Part shown: positions 41,513 to 51,416 of the stretch, piece by piece
How the letters are laid out: each line of letters starts with the position of its first letter
Position numbering within the stretch: position 1 is the first letter of the stretch
From: Isochrysis galbana
Lineage: Eukaryota; Haptophyta; Isochrysidales; Isochrysidaceae
DNA length: 64,000 bases
Reading direction: 5' to 3'
NCBI GenBank assembly: GCA_018136815.1
Contig: CM030932.1
Location: forward strand, 5,990,407 to 6,054,406
The notes under the pieces: model-generated
What the model was told of the DNA's origin: nothing
What the model saw: the letters and a program-made list of their open reading frames with translations, nothing else
Databases searched by the model: none
Translations under genes and position numbers: made by a program

Positions 41513-43096
41513 CTATGGGCCATTGGATATGCCTACCATGAGTCCCCGGTCGTCCCGTTCTTCAACTAGGGCCCTTGAAGCTGACATGATGGCACTAGGA
41601 TCAATAAGAGCATCGAGTGCGCCTAGCAAATTCTTCGCTGCTTGCAATTGTTGTTTGGGTGGATCAAATGATGAGGTGGGTTTGCCCAAAGAGCTACGTC
41701 TTGTGGCGGTGGCTTTCTGTGAAGAATCACGAATCATCTGTCTTGAGTGAGCCTCCTCTGCTGCAGCCATTCTAAGAGGAAGAAAGGAGCCTGGTGACTT
41801 TCGGGTGTGGAGTCCTAATGAAGGCTTGTCACGAGTCTCTGCGCCATGGGCGCCGCGCTTCGTAAATGGCAAAGGCGTCTGGTAGCTCCAGCGTCGAGAA
41901 GATGACGACAGACGTGGCTCCGAACCAAATGTCGTATGTGCTGATGGCCTATACGCCGCCTTAGGTGGCAACGATGCTGGGACTTGTTGAGCAACAGACA
42001 AGCGAACCCAATTGCCTTCCTCTGGAAGGTCATGCCTAGATGGCAATGCCCCTCCCAAGGTATCACTCCATGCTCTCGGTGCATAGGCATCAAGATCTTC
42101 CACCGGATGCACTTCCACACCCGAAACTCTCTCCTCATGGCTCTGCAAGTTGGCAACAGCTTGTCTATCCTGAGACGCAGCCGCCAACTTGGCATGCGCA
42201 ACGGCTGCTTGCGACGAAGGTTGCTGATGGAGCACGCACGGTCTCACAAACGAAATACCACATGGATCGCCGTTGCCACTTGCGCCGTACGGATTCCCTG
42301 TCATGCACCGCTTCTCGTCATTCTCAACGCAATCATCTGCCAACAAAGTGGCAGCAATATCCAAGTAGGCTTCGGCCTCCACGCGTACGGAGGAAAGTTC
42401 CATGGAATCTAGAAGTTTTCGAGGTGTCTTATTTGCATATCTCTCTTCCCGCGGTCCTAGAGCACGGAGATGTGAGAAGCCTTCTGCGTTCTTCAGACAC
42501 GCAATTGAGCGGTCGGCAAAATCAACCCATTTCGCTTTTTCCGTTGCGCTTGAATCACGGATTCCATCGGTGACTGGCATAGAGATGCTTGATGTCTCAA
42601 CGATTGTACAACGCGCAGCAGCATCAAATTGTGCTGCCCGCTCGGATGCTGCGGCCGCTGCTTCGCGTGCTCCGGAAAGGGCCTCACCCAATCGCAACAA
42701 GACTGCCCTGCTTCCAGATCGCCTAATTGCAGCGGAGAGGGCCTTCACTGCATCTTGCAGACCGTTGGTGCGAGGGGGCAAGCTCGATGCCGATGAGACT
42801 TCGAGCGGGTGGACAGGAACCTCACGGAGAGGCCGCCACACCGCGCGCATGTTCAGCGCACGAATCAAATTGGCATTCCATGGGAATGAGAAAGCTTGAC
42901 CGTCAGCTGCGGATATCGAGACAGAGCCCTCCTCAGAGAGCTGGCTGTCTATGAGTGAGCGCTGCTCATCATTGAGCAGGTAGGCGGCGAGTACCCGCCT
43001 CTTGCCCGCGCATGCTGCGCCGAGACGAACTGAGTCTGCAAGCACAGCCGCCTCACCCCGCGGAAGCTGGAGGCTAGAAGACGACAGCCGCGCCAT
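41513..43096 (-). CDS. Unknown protein, 527 aa, intact copy
   Basis: A single open frame with start at 43096 and stop at 41513; no intron is needed. The sequence is rich in Ala, Ser and Arg and has no membrane segment or recognised domain. Residues about 1-110 look structured (RRVLAAYLLNDEQRSLIDS). A helical Ala-rich stretch follows (EALSGAREAAAAASERAAQF), and the C-terminal third is basic and Ser-rich with a helical end (PPKQQLQAAKNLLGALDALI). Module P2 lies 96 bp upstream in the same relative position as in the GH3 gene. The last 134 codons are duplicated in the truncated copy at 9769-10172. I do not recognise the family. Confidence 0.65.
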   Translation of the reverse strand: MARLSSSSLQLPRGEAAVLADSVRLGAACAGKRRVLAAYLLNDEQRSLIDSQLSEEGSVSISAADGQAFSFPWNANLIRALNMRAVWRPLREVPVHPLEVSSASSLPPRTNGLQDAVKALSAAIRRSGSRAVLLRLGEALSGAREAAAAASERAAQFDAAARCTIVETSSISMPVTDGIRDSSATEKAKWVDFADRSIACLKNAEGFSHLRALGPREERYANKTPRKLLDSMELSSVRVEAEAYLDIAATLLADDCVENDEKRCMTGNPYGASGNGDPCGISFVRPCVLHQQPSSQAAVAHAKLAAASQDRQAVANLQSHEERVSGVEVHPVEDLDAYAPRAWSDTLGGALPSRHDLPEEGNWVRLSVAQQVPASLPPKAAYRPSAHTTFGSEPRLSSSSRRWSYQTPLPFTKRGAHGAETRDKPSLGLHTRKSPGSFLPLRMAAAEEAHSRQMIRDSSQKATATRRSSLGKPTSSFDPPKQQLQAAKNLLGALDALIDPSAIMSASRALVEERDDRGLMVGISNGP

Positions 43097-43191
43097 CCGT
43101 CAGATGGGCTCCGCGACGGGGGTTGACGGGTTGACAGAAACCAACACTTGCCCCACACGGCAAGAGAGGAGGAGAGAGACTATCTTGTTTA

Positions 43192-43308
43192 GCCTGAGTT
43201 GTTTTGTAGGATTACGTGGTTCTACTCCTCCGGTGTACGGTGTAGTAACGTGGTATCGTCACCGACTCGTTGCGCGAGCTAGCCTGCAATGGTTACGCTG
43301 ATCCACAC
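43192..43308 (-). promoter_or_regulatory. Module P2, copy upstream of the 527-aa gene
   Basis: In reverse complement it reads like 26419-26531, including GCGCAACGAGTCGGTGACG and CACCGGAGGAGTAGAACCAC. On the minus strand it precedes the start codon at 43096 by about 95 bp. The 46-bp direct repeats that flank it near GH3 are not seen here, so the module itself is the conserved unit. Confidence 0.5.
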
Positions 43309-43572
43309 CGCTCTTCTCACAGTCACTGGGCTCAGTACAGGCTAGGCCAAACATGGTACCCCCGTCGAGAGGACGCGATTGAGCGCGCGCGCCCCAGGTC
43401 CAGGTCTCTTCGTCTCTTCACGCAACACAAGGTCCTTAAAAGGTTGGACCCTGAGCCTCTGGGGCCCCCATTCTGCACCTGTCTGCCTGTCGACCAGGGA
43501 GGGAGGGGGGGTTGGAGCGATGGGCTGGCCACGAGGGGCCAGGACGAGCGAACCAGGCGAGCCTGTGGGGAT
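43309..43572 (-). repeat. Repeat E fragment (reverse) and flank
   Basis: 43455-43530 matches 22818-22890 and 50812-50880 in reverse complement. The remainder has no recognised content. The stretch ends where a transposon terminus begins. Confidence 0.55.
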
Positions 43573-44596
43573 TAGGGCGGTCAAACAGCAAACAGCAAAC
43601 AGGGGCTTTTTAACTATTAGTAAGGGTTGGGCTGCATCTTTTGACCGTGGCGCGAGGCCCAATAAAAAACCTTCAGGGGGGGCCACCTGCCGCCACGAAA
43701 ATCTTAGCCAGGAAATGGTGCGATTCTCCCCCCCCCCCCCCCCCCCCCTCCGTCACGCGCGCTCACACTCTACCCGTAAAGAATTGGCGGTCGCGCACGC
43801 GGGGGGATCGGTTCCTTTATATCTAAGCTACATTCGGCATTTGCTTCCCGCCCGATGCAGCGCCGTGTTGGGCTGCCGACAGTCCGACCACCCCCTGACC
43901 CTCTGGCATCATGGCCCGCGCAGCCCACCCAGCTCCTCACAGCGCGCGCACGCGGCTACCCTGGCTGCCGCAGACCCCGCCCTGACCATCCCGACCCGCC
44001 CCTCGCAGGATTTGCCCTCACTCGAACTCGGCATCGAGAACCAGGACCAGCTCACCGACGCGGCCGTCCACGCGTGGCTGACAAGCCTCCGCGTTGAGGC
44101 TGCCCTCGCGGCCCTCCTCTCTCTGACAGTGCCAGATTCGGCGCTGATCGATGAGGCAAGACCCGTGGGTGGCCTCAGGACGGGCCACGTCGTAGCTCTC
44201 TACGCCGCGGCGAGCAAAAAAGCCCAAGATCTTGCCAGAGCGCCGCACAGCGCATCTGGCGGGAACCCACCACCCAAAGCAGAAATCATCTTCTGCCGCT
44301 GGGTGGTGGGCTTGGCAGGCGGTATTGGGAATCAACCCATACTGCCAATGACGCGCGACGGCGCGACGAAAGCGCTCCTGGCACGCGGAGCTCGCGCAGC
44401 CAAGGCGCACTCCAAGGTCTTGGCAATACTTGACATGAAGTCAAGGAGAGCCATAGACCGCGGAGCCGACGCGGCGTCCGTCGATCTCCTGTGGGCAGCA
44501 GAGGCAGAGGGCCTTTGGCGGTCCGCCGCCAAACCTTTCAACATTGGCAAAAGCGACAGCGGCGACGGGCCAGAGAGTGGGGGAGGCGGCGGTGGT

Positions 44597-44640
<44 letters not shown>

Positions 44641-46540
44641 CAGCGGTGGCAATGAGCCTACCCCACCGATCCAAGCGGCGGCGCCACTCAGTCCGCGGAT
44701 AGTCCGCTGGCTGATCGCATGCGGCACGGCATCACCAGGCTCGCCATTGCGAGCTCTTGCGGGGGCCATACTGCCACTCACAGTCATAAGTGAGTTCGTT
44801 GGCTGTGGCTCCCGCTCACATTGGGTCCCACGCCGGCAGCAACAAGCTCTGCGAGTCACGCAGGCTGAACTGCGTTTGGAGCTACGGCGGAGCTCCCGAC
44901 TGCACAACGAGCTTGCGGAGCGGGATGTGGCCATGGCGGCGCTACAGCGCAGCCAGCAACGAGCTGTGAGGCAAGAGGCCGCGGTGAGGGCGGCTCTGGA
45001 AGCAGAGAGACGCGCCGCTGCGCAGAAGGTGGCAGCGGCGCGGCTCTCCGCGGCGTTGCAGGTGTCCACAGCTCGTAAGGCGAACATGGCGGCGCGGCAG
45101 AAACTGGAGGCGCGGCATGCGGCCGCGATGGAGGCGGCGCTCCATTCACAGCAGGCGGTCGAGGAAAGGGCGACTAGGCGCATCCTGGAGCACCAGGAGC
45201 AGCACCGGGCCTACACGGAGTTGCTGCGGCAGGCTAGAGCCGAGGCCATCAAGGAGAAGGAAGCGAGGCATGGGAGGCGACAGCGAGGGCAATGTAGGAG
45301 ACCGAGAATCGCGAGAGCGCACTCGACCGTATCCGATGCGGGCGCACAGGTGGCGCCCAGGATACCATCAAGCAGCTGCGGCAGCAGGTCACAGAGCTGC
45401 GGCGGGAGCTCCGGAAGGTGCGCGAGCGAGCGGCGGAGCGGAGCGGGAGGGCGGATGACGTTGAGCAGCTGCGGCGCTGCCTGGAGAAGGCGCGCGAGGA
45501 GAAGAGGCGACTGGAGGCCGACTTCGAGGCGGCGGCGGACTACATGGGCGACGACGCGGCAAAGCTGCGGTAGCTGCAAGCCATGCTCGAGGCTGAGCGC
45601 GGGCGGACGCAGGAGCTGGTGGCGACGGTGGAGGCACTGCGCGCGCAGCTCGCGCATGCGTCCGAGCAAATGGCCGCGACAGCACAGGCTGCCGCCAAAC
45701 ACACCAGAGCCGCCGAGAACGTCGCCGCGCCGCCAAATAGTAAATTCTTCGCAAATGGCCACTACACGGCGGAGATCGATAGTACCTTCATCAAACTACT
45801 ACTAGCAGAAGTTCCTCGCCGCCGCGCCCCGACCGTCTTCCGCATCGTCGCCGATTTCTTTGGGATAACCATACCGCGGCGCGAGCGGTACATCCGCTCG
45901 CAGGGAGCGAGCGTGCTTCACACCCTCTCCTACATCCCGTCGGCGACGCGCGTAAAGGAGCTGGCGTCCGTGGCAGAGAAGCTCAACTCCCTCCAAGTCG
46001 GCGAGTTCATCCTGGGCCACCTTGAATCCGACGAGAGGGGCATCTGCCACGCGGGCGATGGAGCGGAGTCGAAGCAGATCGACTGCATCGGCGACGTCAT
46101 GGCTCGGCGCATCGACGGCAAGCTCGAAGTGCGTGCGCTCAGCTTGAAGGCGCTCCAGGGCAAGACGGCGAAGGCCCAGGCGGACTCGTACACCGAGGCG
46201 ATGGCCGAGATATCTGACCTCATGCTCAAGGCGGGTACCATCGACGAGCGCGCGGCGAAGATCTTGGCCGCCTTCCGGCCCACGGTCACCGCGTGCGACC
46301 GCAACGCCACCGCGCGCAAGGCCGAACGCGCCTGCCCGATTGGCGTGACCATCCGGGTGGGATATGCGTATATGGTATCTGGTGGGGTCTCCCATCCGGA
46401 TGGATCGTCGAAAATGCCACGCAGCGCGCCCGGCATCGGTTCGAAGTTGGGCTTTTTAAGCTTTTGCGATTTTAGCGTCTTTTGTCAGTTTTTGATTACG
46501 TTTTGTTGTGGGGGCCCAAGGGGGGGGTCCGGGTCCTAAT
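43573..46540 (+). mobile_element. Decayed larger element of the TAGGGCGGTC family with transposase-like gene
   Basis: The left end TAGGGCGGTCAAACAGCAAA and about 270 bp of subterminal sequence (GGGTTGGGCTGCAT, GGGGCCACCTGCC, 'CGTAAAGAATT', GATCGGTTCCTT) recur in reverse complement at 58735-58988. The interior carries the coiled-coil and transposase-like frames. At 46439 the sequence changes to TCGAAGTTGGGCTTTTTAAG, the same subterminal part as in the complete 985-bp element (25886 on). No right terminus with TGACCGCCCTA was found before the next LINE piece at about 46655, so the element is truncated or rearranged on the right. Confidence 0.65.
43955..46395 (+). pseudogene. Transposase-like protein with long coiled coil, disrupted
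   Basis: The frame open from 43379 to 45805 carries an N-terminal region (IENQDQLTDAAVHAWLTSLR), a poly-Gly tract from GGC/GGT repeats (44577-44645) and a coiled coil (LRRSSRLHNELAERDVAMAA). At about 45285 the coiled coil continues in another frame (TELRRELRKVRERAAER), meets an in-frame TAG at 45571, and goes on (45583-46395) into a globular part. That part has HAGDGAESKQIDCIGD and, later, TVTACDRNATARK. The two Asp contexts resemble the first and second carboxylates of DDE transposases in lineage-specific protist and animal elements. The third acidic residue is not reached. One frameshift and one stop indicate decay or sequencing error. The transposase role is inferred. Confidence 0.5.
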
Positions 46541-46654
46541 GGGCCCCGGATATGTGCTAGTTGGGTGTATTGGTATTGGGAACTTTCTCCCGAAAAAAAT
46601 CCTTAAATTTCCTCAATTCTGAAATGGTCATTTTTTCACCCCTTTAAAAAAACA

Positions 46655-46835
46655 GAGTGGGTCAGCAGGGCAGTGGCCTCCTGCCTCCTGGCAAGCCATC
46701 AGGCATGGCAGGAGGATGGGGATGGGTGGTTCCTCCCCACGGCAGGGGAGGAGTGGGAGTGGAGAGAGAGGGGGGCTCGTGCCCCCCCATGGGCGAACCA
46801 AGTACCAAGTATAAACAATAAACTTAGTTGTGCTA
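46655..46835 (-). repeat. LINE 5'-end fragment
   Basis: It contains CTCGTGCCCCCCCATGGG, the GGCAAGCCATCAGGC segment and a leader motif AAGTATAAACAATAAACTTA with an internal insertion, in the orientation of 11540-11690. Confidence 0.65.
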
Positions 46836-47061
46836 TAATGATAATAAACAAAAACGAAACACGTCAAATAGGTAATAAAAGTTGGAGCGTTTCGCGGTTT
46901 TTTGAGCGCGGCGGTGAAGCAGACGCGATCTCTCGCGAGCGATGGTGCATGGTGCCCAACCCCAACCTACAACCTAGACCGTGAGAAATTGTAGTCTTGT
47001 AAGAGGTCTTGTTGGCTAGCATCCCTAGTCCCTAGTCACATACACCGGACGAGCCGTGCAC

Positions 47062-47166
47062 CAACCGCGCACACACCCTCATCGCGGGGGAGGGGCTCCG
47101 TTGCCGATGAGGCACGGTCCCTCAGCACTAGGATTAAACCAGGACAACAAGAAAACTCTGACACAG
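47062..47166 (+). promoter_or_regulatory. Module P1, shared 5' flank, copy upstream of the exostosin gene
   Basis: Shares with 51252-51385 the ordered words CAACCGCGCACAC, ACCCTCATCGCGGGG, CCGATGAGGCACGGTCCC, the CAGCACTA-ATTAAAC variant and GACAACAAGAAAACTCTGAC. A partial second copy of its 3' part (CCTCAGCACTGGGGTTGGAC and ACAAGAAAACT) lies at 47201-47240. The distance to the start codon is 103 bp. A promoter or 5' UTR role is inferred from position. Confidence 0.55.
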
Positions 47167-47269
47167 ACAGAGCCTCGCGCCTCGCGCTCGGCCGTAAGGC
47201 CCCTCAGCACTGGGGTTGGACAAGCACAGACAAGAAAACTTTACCACGCTGGCTGGCCGAGGACGTGCG

Positions 47270-50072
47270 ATGAGCAGTCGCCGCGGCACCGGTGGCTTCT
47301 CCCCACTGGCCCTCATGCTGCTTGCTGCAGGGATAGGTAGGATCGTCTGCGTCGCCAAGCTCACTCTCTCTGGAGACTCGAGTCTCCAGGAAATGGAGGA
47401 GGAGCCAGCCGTTCGGTCTGCGGGCAGGCAGCGAGGCAAGCGGCGAGGGGCGCGCCGGCGCAAATGGCCAGCTATGCAGCCGCTGCCAGCTGTGCCGACG
47501 AAGTCATCGCTGGCAACGGGGCCCGTGCCTATTGCTACCTCACGCAAAGATTTGGTCGGATATCTAGAGCCGCCGCTCTCACTCAACCACTTATGCGATG
47601 GGCATGGAGTGTACAATCCACGTCTTGATGAGTGCCGGTGCACGGCAGGATGGACGGGCAGGAGGTGCGAGCAGAGGAACAAGAGGTCATGCAACCACGC
47701 GGGTGGTCCACCGGGAAACACTGCGCGGGTGCGGAATGATGCCATCTGTGCGGGCAACTGCGACGAGGATCGTGGGCTGTGTTATTGTGCTGGGCTCGCA
47801 ACACCATTCCAACGTCCTATTTCGCATACATGTGCACCAGTAGTCCACATAGATACCAGGCTTCCCGACGGCCGACCGGCTTACCCAGCGGATCCACTGC
47901 CTACGGATGCTGCCTCATCTCGGCTAAGAGCCGAACAGCAGAAAATTGCAGAGAAGGCAATTCTCATCAGGCAAAGTTCATATGGTTTTGGATCTAACGA
48001 TTGGCGTCAAAGGTACCCCGAGGTAAAAGCGCCTGCCCAGTGCGCTGGCGAAACAGTCAGCAAGAAATGCTTAACACACCTGTTACGCGACAGCGAGCGA
48101 CTTGCGGATGCTTCGGGGTGGGCACCTGTTGTCATCTGGGAGCGGCCGACGCCTGAACAGCCGTTCTTGGCCAACTGGACACGCCCATGGGGCTTGCCTT
48201 TTGACCTGCTCTATGGGGAACGTGGCGAGTACGGCAGCCGTCCGAGGCCACCAGAGGCAGCGAAGATGCGTAGAGGTTGGCCTTGGGCCAACGTTTCAAA
48301 TGTGCGTGGCTGGTGTGAGATTAAAGATGAGGCGGCTCTCGAGGAGCACAAGGCCCAAGGAGGCAGACTTGCTGTCAATTGTCGAGAATGCTTTGACGGT
48401 CGTGCAGGCCCAATGTGCGAGAAGCCAAAGCAAGCATACTGCTTGCGTGATTGCTCTGGGCATGGCCGCTGTGATTCTGGCTTCTGCTGGTGTGAAGAGG
48501 AGTGGTTTGGAATTGACTGCTCTCAGCACCGGTATCTGCCGCCTCCGCCGCCACTTTCAGAGACGAGCAAACCACCCTCTCTGGCGCGAAAGTCGGAGCT
48601 TCGGATTTACGTCTATGACATGCCGTCGGAGTTCACGACGCGCAACTTGCAATGGCGCAACGGCCAGGATATAGGTCTTTACCGCAATTTCGATGCCGAA
48701 AATCGCTCGGGCTTCGTGTCTGGCTCTTTGTATGCCATGGAGCTTGCTCTCCATGAGTGGATGCTTGATTCTCCATTGCGCACACCTAACCCATCAGAAG
48801 CCCACCTGTTCTTTGTGCCAATTTACCTCGCCTCCCTTTTTCTCTGGCCAGTGGTCAAGTTTGCGGACGAACCATACCTAGGTAGAGAGACACATGAGAC
48901 GAAGCGGAGGTCGCACCAAGGAACCCTGCTGATGCTCGAGGCGTTAAGGTGCGCCGCAAGGCTCACAACCTCGCCTCATCGAGCGGCATGTCACACCATC
49001 GCAACAAGTCCCGCCATGCCACTGCTCCAGATATGTACGAGCCTCGGCTCCACATTGGAACGCGAGCGGTGGTCGAGATCATGTGTTTATGATGCTGCAT
49101 GATGAGGGTCCGTGCTTTTGCCCTCGCGAGGCTCGATCTGCAATCCTCCTCACCCATTATGGCTATTATGCCCAAGTGCCTCGGCCATGGGGTACGTTCT
49201 ATGACGACAATTTCCTCGCTGACCGCGGGTTCTACGCTAAGTGGATCGGGAATCCAAATCGTCCCAGTCCATGCTTCACGCGGGGCAAAGACCTCGTCAT
49301 CCCACCGTGGAAGCCGCCTAGCTTTTGGAAGGGCACGTTCCGAGATCCACATACCATGCAACTCGGCCGTCGGCCAGGCATTGTGTACTTTGCCGGAGAT
49401 CTTGGCTTCAACCGACTGATCGGCTACTCGCGCGATCTGCGCCAGAGGGCTCACGCGCTCTTTTGTCCTCCTCAAAAGAAAGCGCCTTGTACCAAATTCG
49501 TCAGTGGCTGCCGCCCCGATATTCCTCAGAATTGCTCACTATGGCGGGAGGGTGTGACTATCACTACCCACTCTCCAAATTATCATGCCGAGCTGTTGCG
49601 CCACACGTTTTGCCTCGCCTTCCCAGGCGATGGATGGTCGTCGCGTGTGCTTGACGGCATAATACATGGCTGCATTCCTGTAATTATTGAAGATGAGTCG
49701 CAAATGTTCTTTGAAGGTGCCTTCGAGCTCGTTGGGCTTGGGATCGACTACCCTGACTTCTCCATTCGGCTCCCGGAGGCACGGCTTCACGAATTGGTCG
49801 ACGTGCTTGTGGCTGTGCCCGATGAGGAGGTGCGACGCCTTCAGTCGAACGCCCTACGTGTGCGCGATTACTTCATCTATAAGGACATGTACAACCCAAC
49901 GACGAGGCGCGATCGGCGCGACGTGCTCCTCGCTTTAGGGCGTCCTCGCCAAGACGCATTCCTACTTCTCACACTTGCGCTAGAGGCACGAGCTAGAGCC
50001 ATAGGCAAGCTTAGAAATGGCAGTAGGGATTGGTGGACCCGCAATCGGCGATTGCTCCGTGCCCGTTCTTGA
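47270..50072 (+). CDS. Exostosin-family (GT47) glycosyltransferase with EGF-like repeats, 2 exons
   Basis: Type II Golgi-membrane glycosyltransferase, likely adding a sugar to a polysaccharide or glycoprotein. Exon 1 is 47270-48948, exon 2 is 49031-50072. The 82-bp intron (AAG|GTGCGC, CTCCAG|) restores EALRYVRASAPHWNASGGRD. Total 906 aa. A hydrophobic anchor follows the start (LALMLLAAGIGRIVCVAKL). Two EGF-like Cys clusters follow: CDGHGVYNPRLDECRC with GWTGRRC, and CSGHGRCDSGFCWCEEEWFG. The exostosin domain begins at LRIYVYDMPSEFTT and includes SEAHLFFVPIYLASL, RDHVFMMLHDEGPC and the nucleotide-sugar region FCLAFPGDGWSSRVLDGII with GCIPVIIEDE. Start chosen at the first ATG before the anchor. 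Acceptor specificity unknown. Confidence 0.9.
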
Positions 50073-50114
50073 ATATTTGCGGGAGATTTACATATCCGAT
50101 AATATCATATCCGC

Positions 50115-50225
50115 GGCGTCAACTACGTGTATACTTAGTTCACCCATGGGGGGGGGGGGATACGAATGCACCAAGCCCCAGCCCTCCTCCTCCTCTCTCC
50201 ACTCCTCTCCGTTTGTTGGGAAGTA
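50115..50225 (+). repeat. LINE 5'-leader fragment
   Basis: A variant leader (AACTACGTGTATACTTAGTT, then CACCCATGGGGGGG) begins 43 bp after the exostosin stop codon and is followed by CTCC-rich sequence as in other leaders. Confidence 0.55.
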
Positions 50226-50307
50226 ACCACCTACCCGACATTCACTGCTTTGATTCTCTACACGCGCGCGATCCTCCCATTCTCCCAAAATAGACTTCCA
50301 TGGGCCG

Positions 50308-50490
50308 GACAAGGCGGGGGAGTCACTCACCGACGCCATGGAGCTTTTCGTGGGTTCGTGGGGTAGAGGTAGAGGGGGTTCGCGGGAGGGGGGGGGGGTC
50401 TGGGGGGTAGGTAAGGGGGGTCCCTGGGGAATCCTTGGACACCCAGGAGGGGTGGAAAATAGTAGTTAAAAAGCGTGAGTGACCGGCCTA
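50308..50490 (-). repeat. Terminus of a TAGGGCGGTC-family transposon (reverse)
   Basis: Reverse complement of the first about 165 bp of the element at 25308, including the GTCACTCACCGACGCCAT segment, the G-rich part, 'ATCCTTGGACACCCAGGAGG' and the end GAGTGACCGGCCTA at 50490. It is nearly the same as 1-123. Confidence 0.75.
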
Positions 50491-50811
50491 GAATTGATGA
50501 AGACCGAAGTAAAACAGCGCCACGATATAATCCAACGGCCAACACCTGAGGGGGAAGCTCAGGGTCACACAAGGGGGTGGTTCCTTGCACCGGCGATACC
50601 TGAACGCTCGACTTAGCCTATAAACGCTAGGAGCACGCAAGGAAGTAAGCCAGGCGAGGGGCAAAGAATGCAGGCGACAAGGGAGGCGACATAGGAGGCG
50701 AGGGCAAAGCGAGGGCGAATGTAGGATGATGCGACGGTGGACGGTGGCGAGCCGGAGGGGACATAGAAACGCAGACAGCTTCTAAAACAAAAAGGTCGAT
50801 CGCGGATGCGA
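50491..50811. other. Intergenic stretch
   Basis: GGCGA-rich low-complexity sequence lies at 50650-50750. No gene was recognised. Confidence 0.4.
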
Positions 50812-51251
50812 CACCAGCCCATCGCTCCAACCCCCACTCCCCCCCTGGTCGACAGGCAGACAGGTGCAGAATGGGGGGCTCTGAGGCTCAGGAGCGCAAG
50901 AGAGAGAGGGAAAGTCGCGTTCCGTCAAAAGGAAGGGGGTGGGGGTGGGTGGGCGGAGTGAGAGCTCCGCTCACCGAAAAATAGGTAAGTCCCGCACCTG
51001 CTTACAGGATAAGTCGTTGTCGAGCCCGGTAGGAGGAAGGGGGGAACGGATCACCGGGGGGGGGGGGGGCGCGGGCCACCGGACCAAATCTAAACCCTTT
51101 ACCCCAGTCCCCCTAGTAGTGCACGGGGGTAGCTGCCTGATGGCTGATGGCGGGGGGGGGGGGACGGGGGAGGAGGGGTGTAGAAAGTATACTACGTGTG
51201 GGTAGTGGTTCCATTCGCTGCGAGTGAGGTAAGAATATTATGAAGTTTATT
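50812..51251 (+). repeat. Repeat E fragment and full-length repeat D copy
   Basis: 50812-50880 is the E fragment. 50950-51245 matches 23008-23300 from GAGCTCCGCTCACCGAAAAA to GTAGTGGTTCCATTCGC and AGAATATTATGAAG. E and D occur in the same order and spacing at 22818-23300, so they may be parts of one element. Confidence 0.7.
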
Positions 51252-51385
51252 CAACCGCGCACACCCACCCTCATCGCGGGGTAGGGGCTTCGCCGTTGCT
51301 TCGTTTCCGATTTCCGATGAGGCACGGTCCCATGACGACACTAGCACTAAAATTAAACTTGGACAACAAGAAAACTCTGACACAG
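51252..51385 (+). promoter_or_regulatory. Module P1, copy upstream of JMJD6
   Basis: The same ordered words as at 47062-47166, with an extra CGCCGTTGCTTCGTTTCCG segment inside. It ends 31 bp before the JMJD6 start codon. Repeat D abuts it on the left. Promoter or 5' UTR role inferred from position. Confidence 0.55.
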
Positions 51386-51416
51386 GTGCTCCCTCCCCTC
51401 CCTCACACGTTCTCTC

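Larger units (their letters stand above)
32907..41916. repeat. 9-kb near-identical duplicated block, copy B
   Basis: The counterpart of 1171-10172, same orientation, start to start 31.7 kb apart. Visible differences are homopolymer lengths (for example 35041 and 33117), the G tract at 37271-37349 and a one-base indel in the reductase intron. At the right edge, copy B runs on into the intact unknown gene. At the left edge it continues through the rest of the LINE, which in copy A is cut by a gap. Confidence 0.95.
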
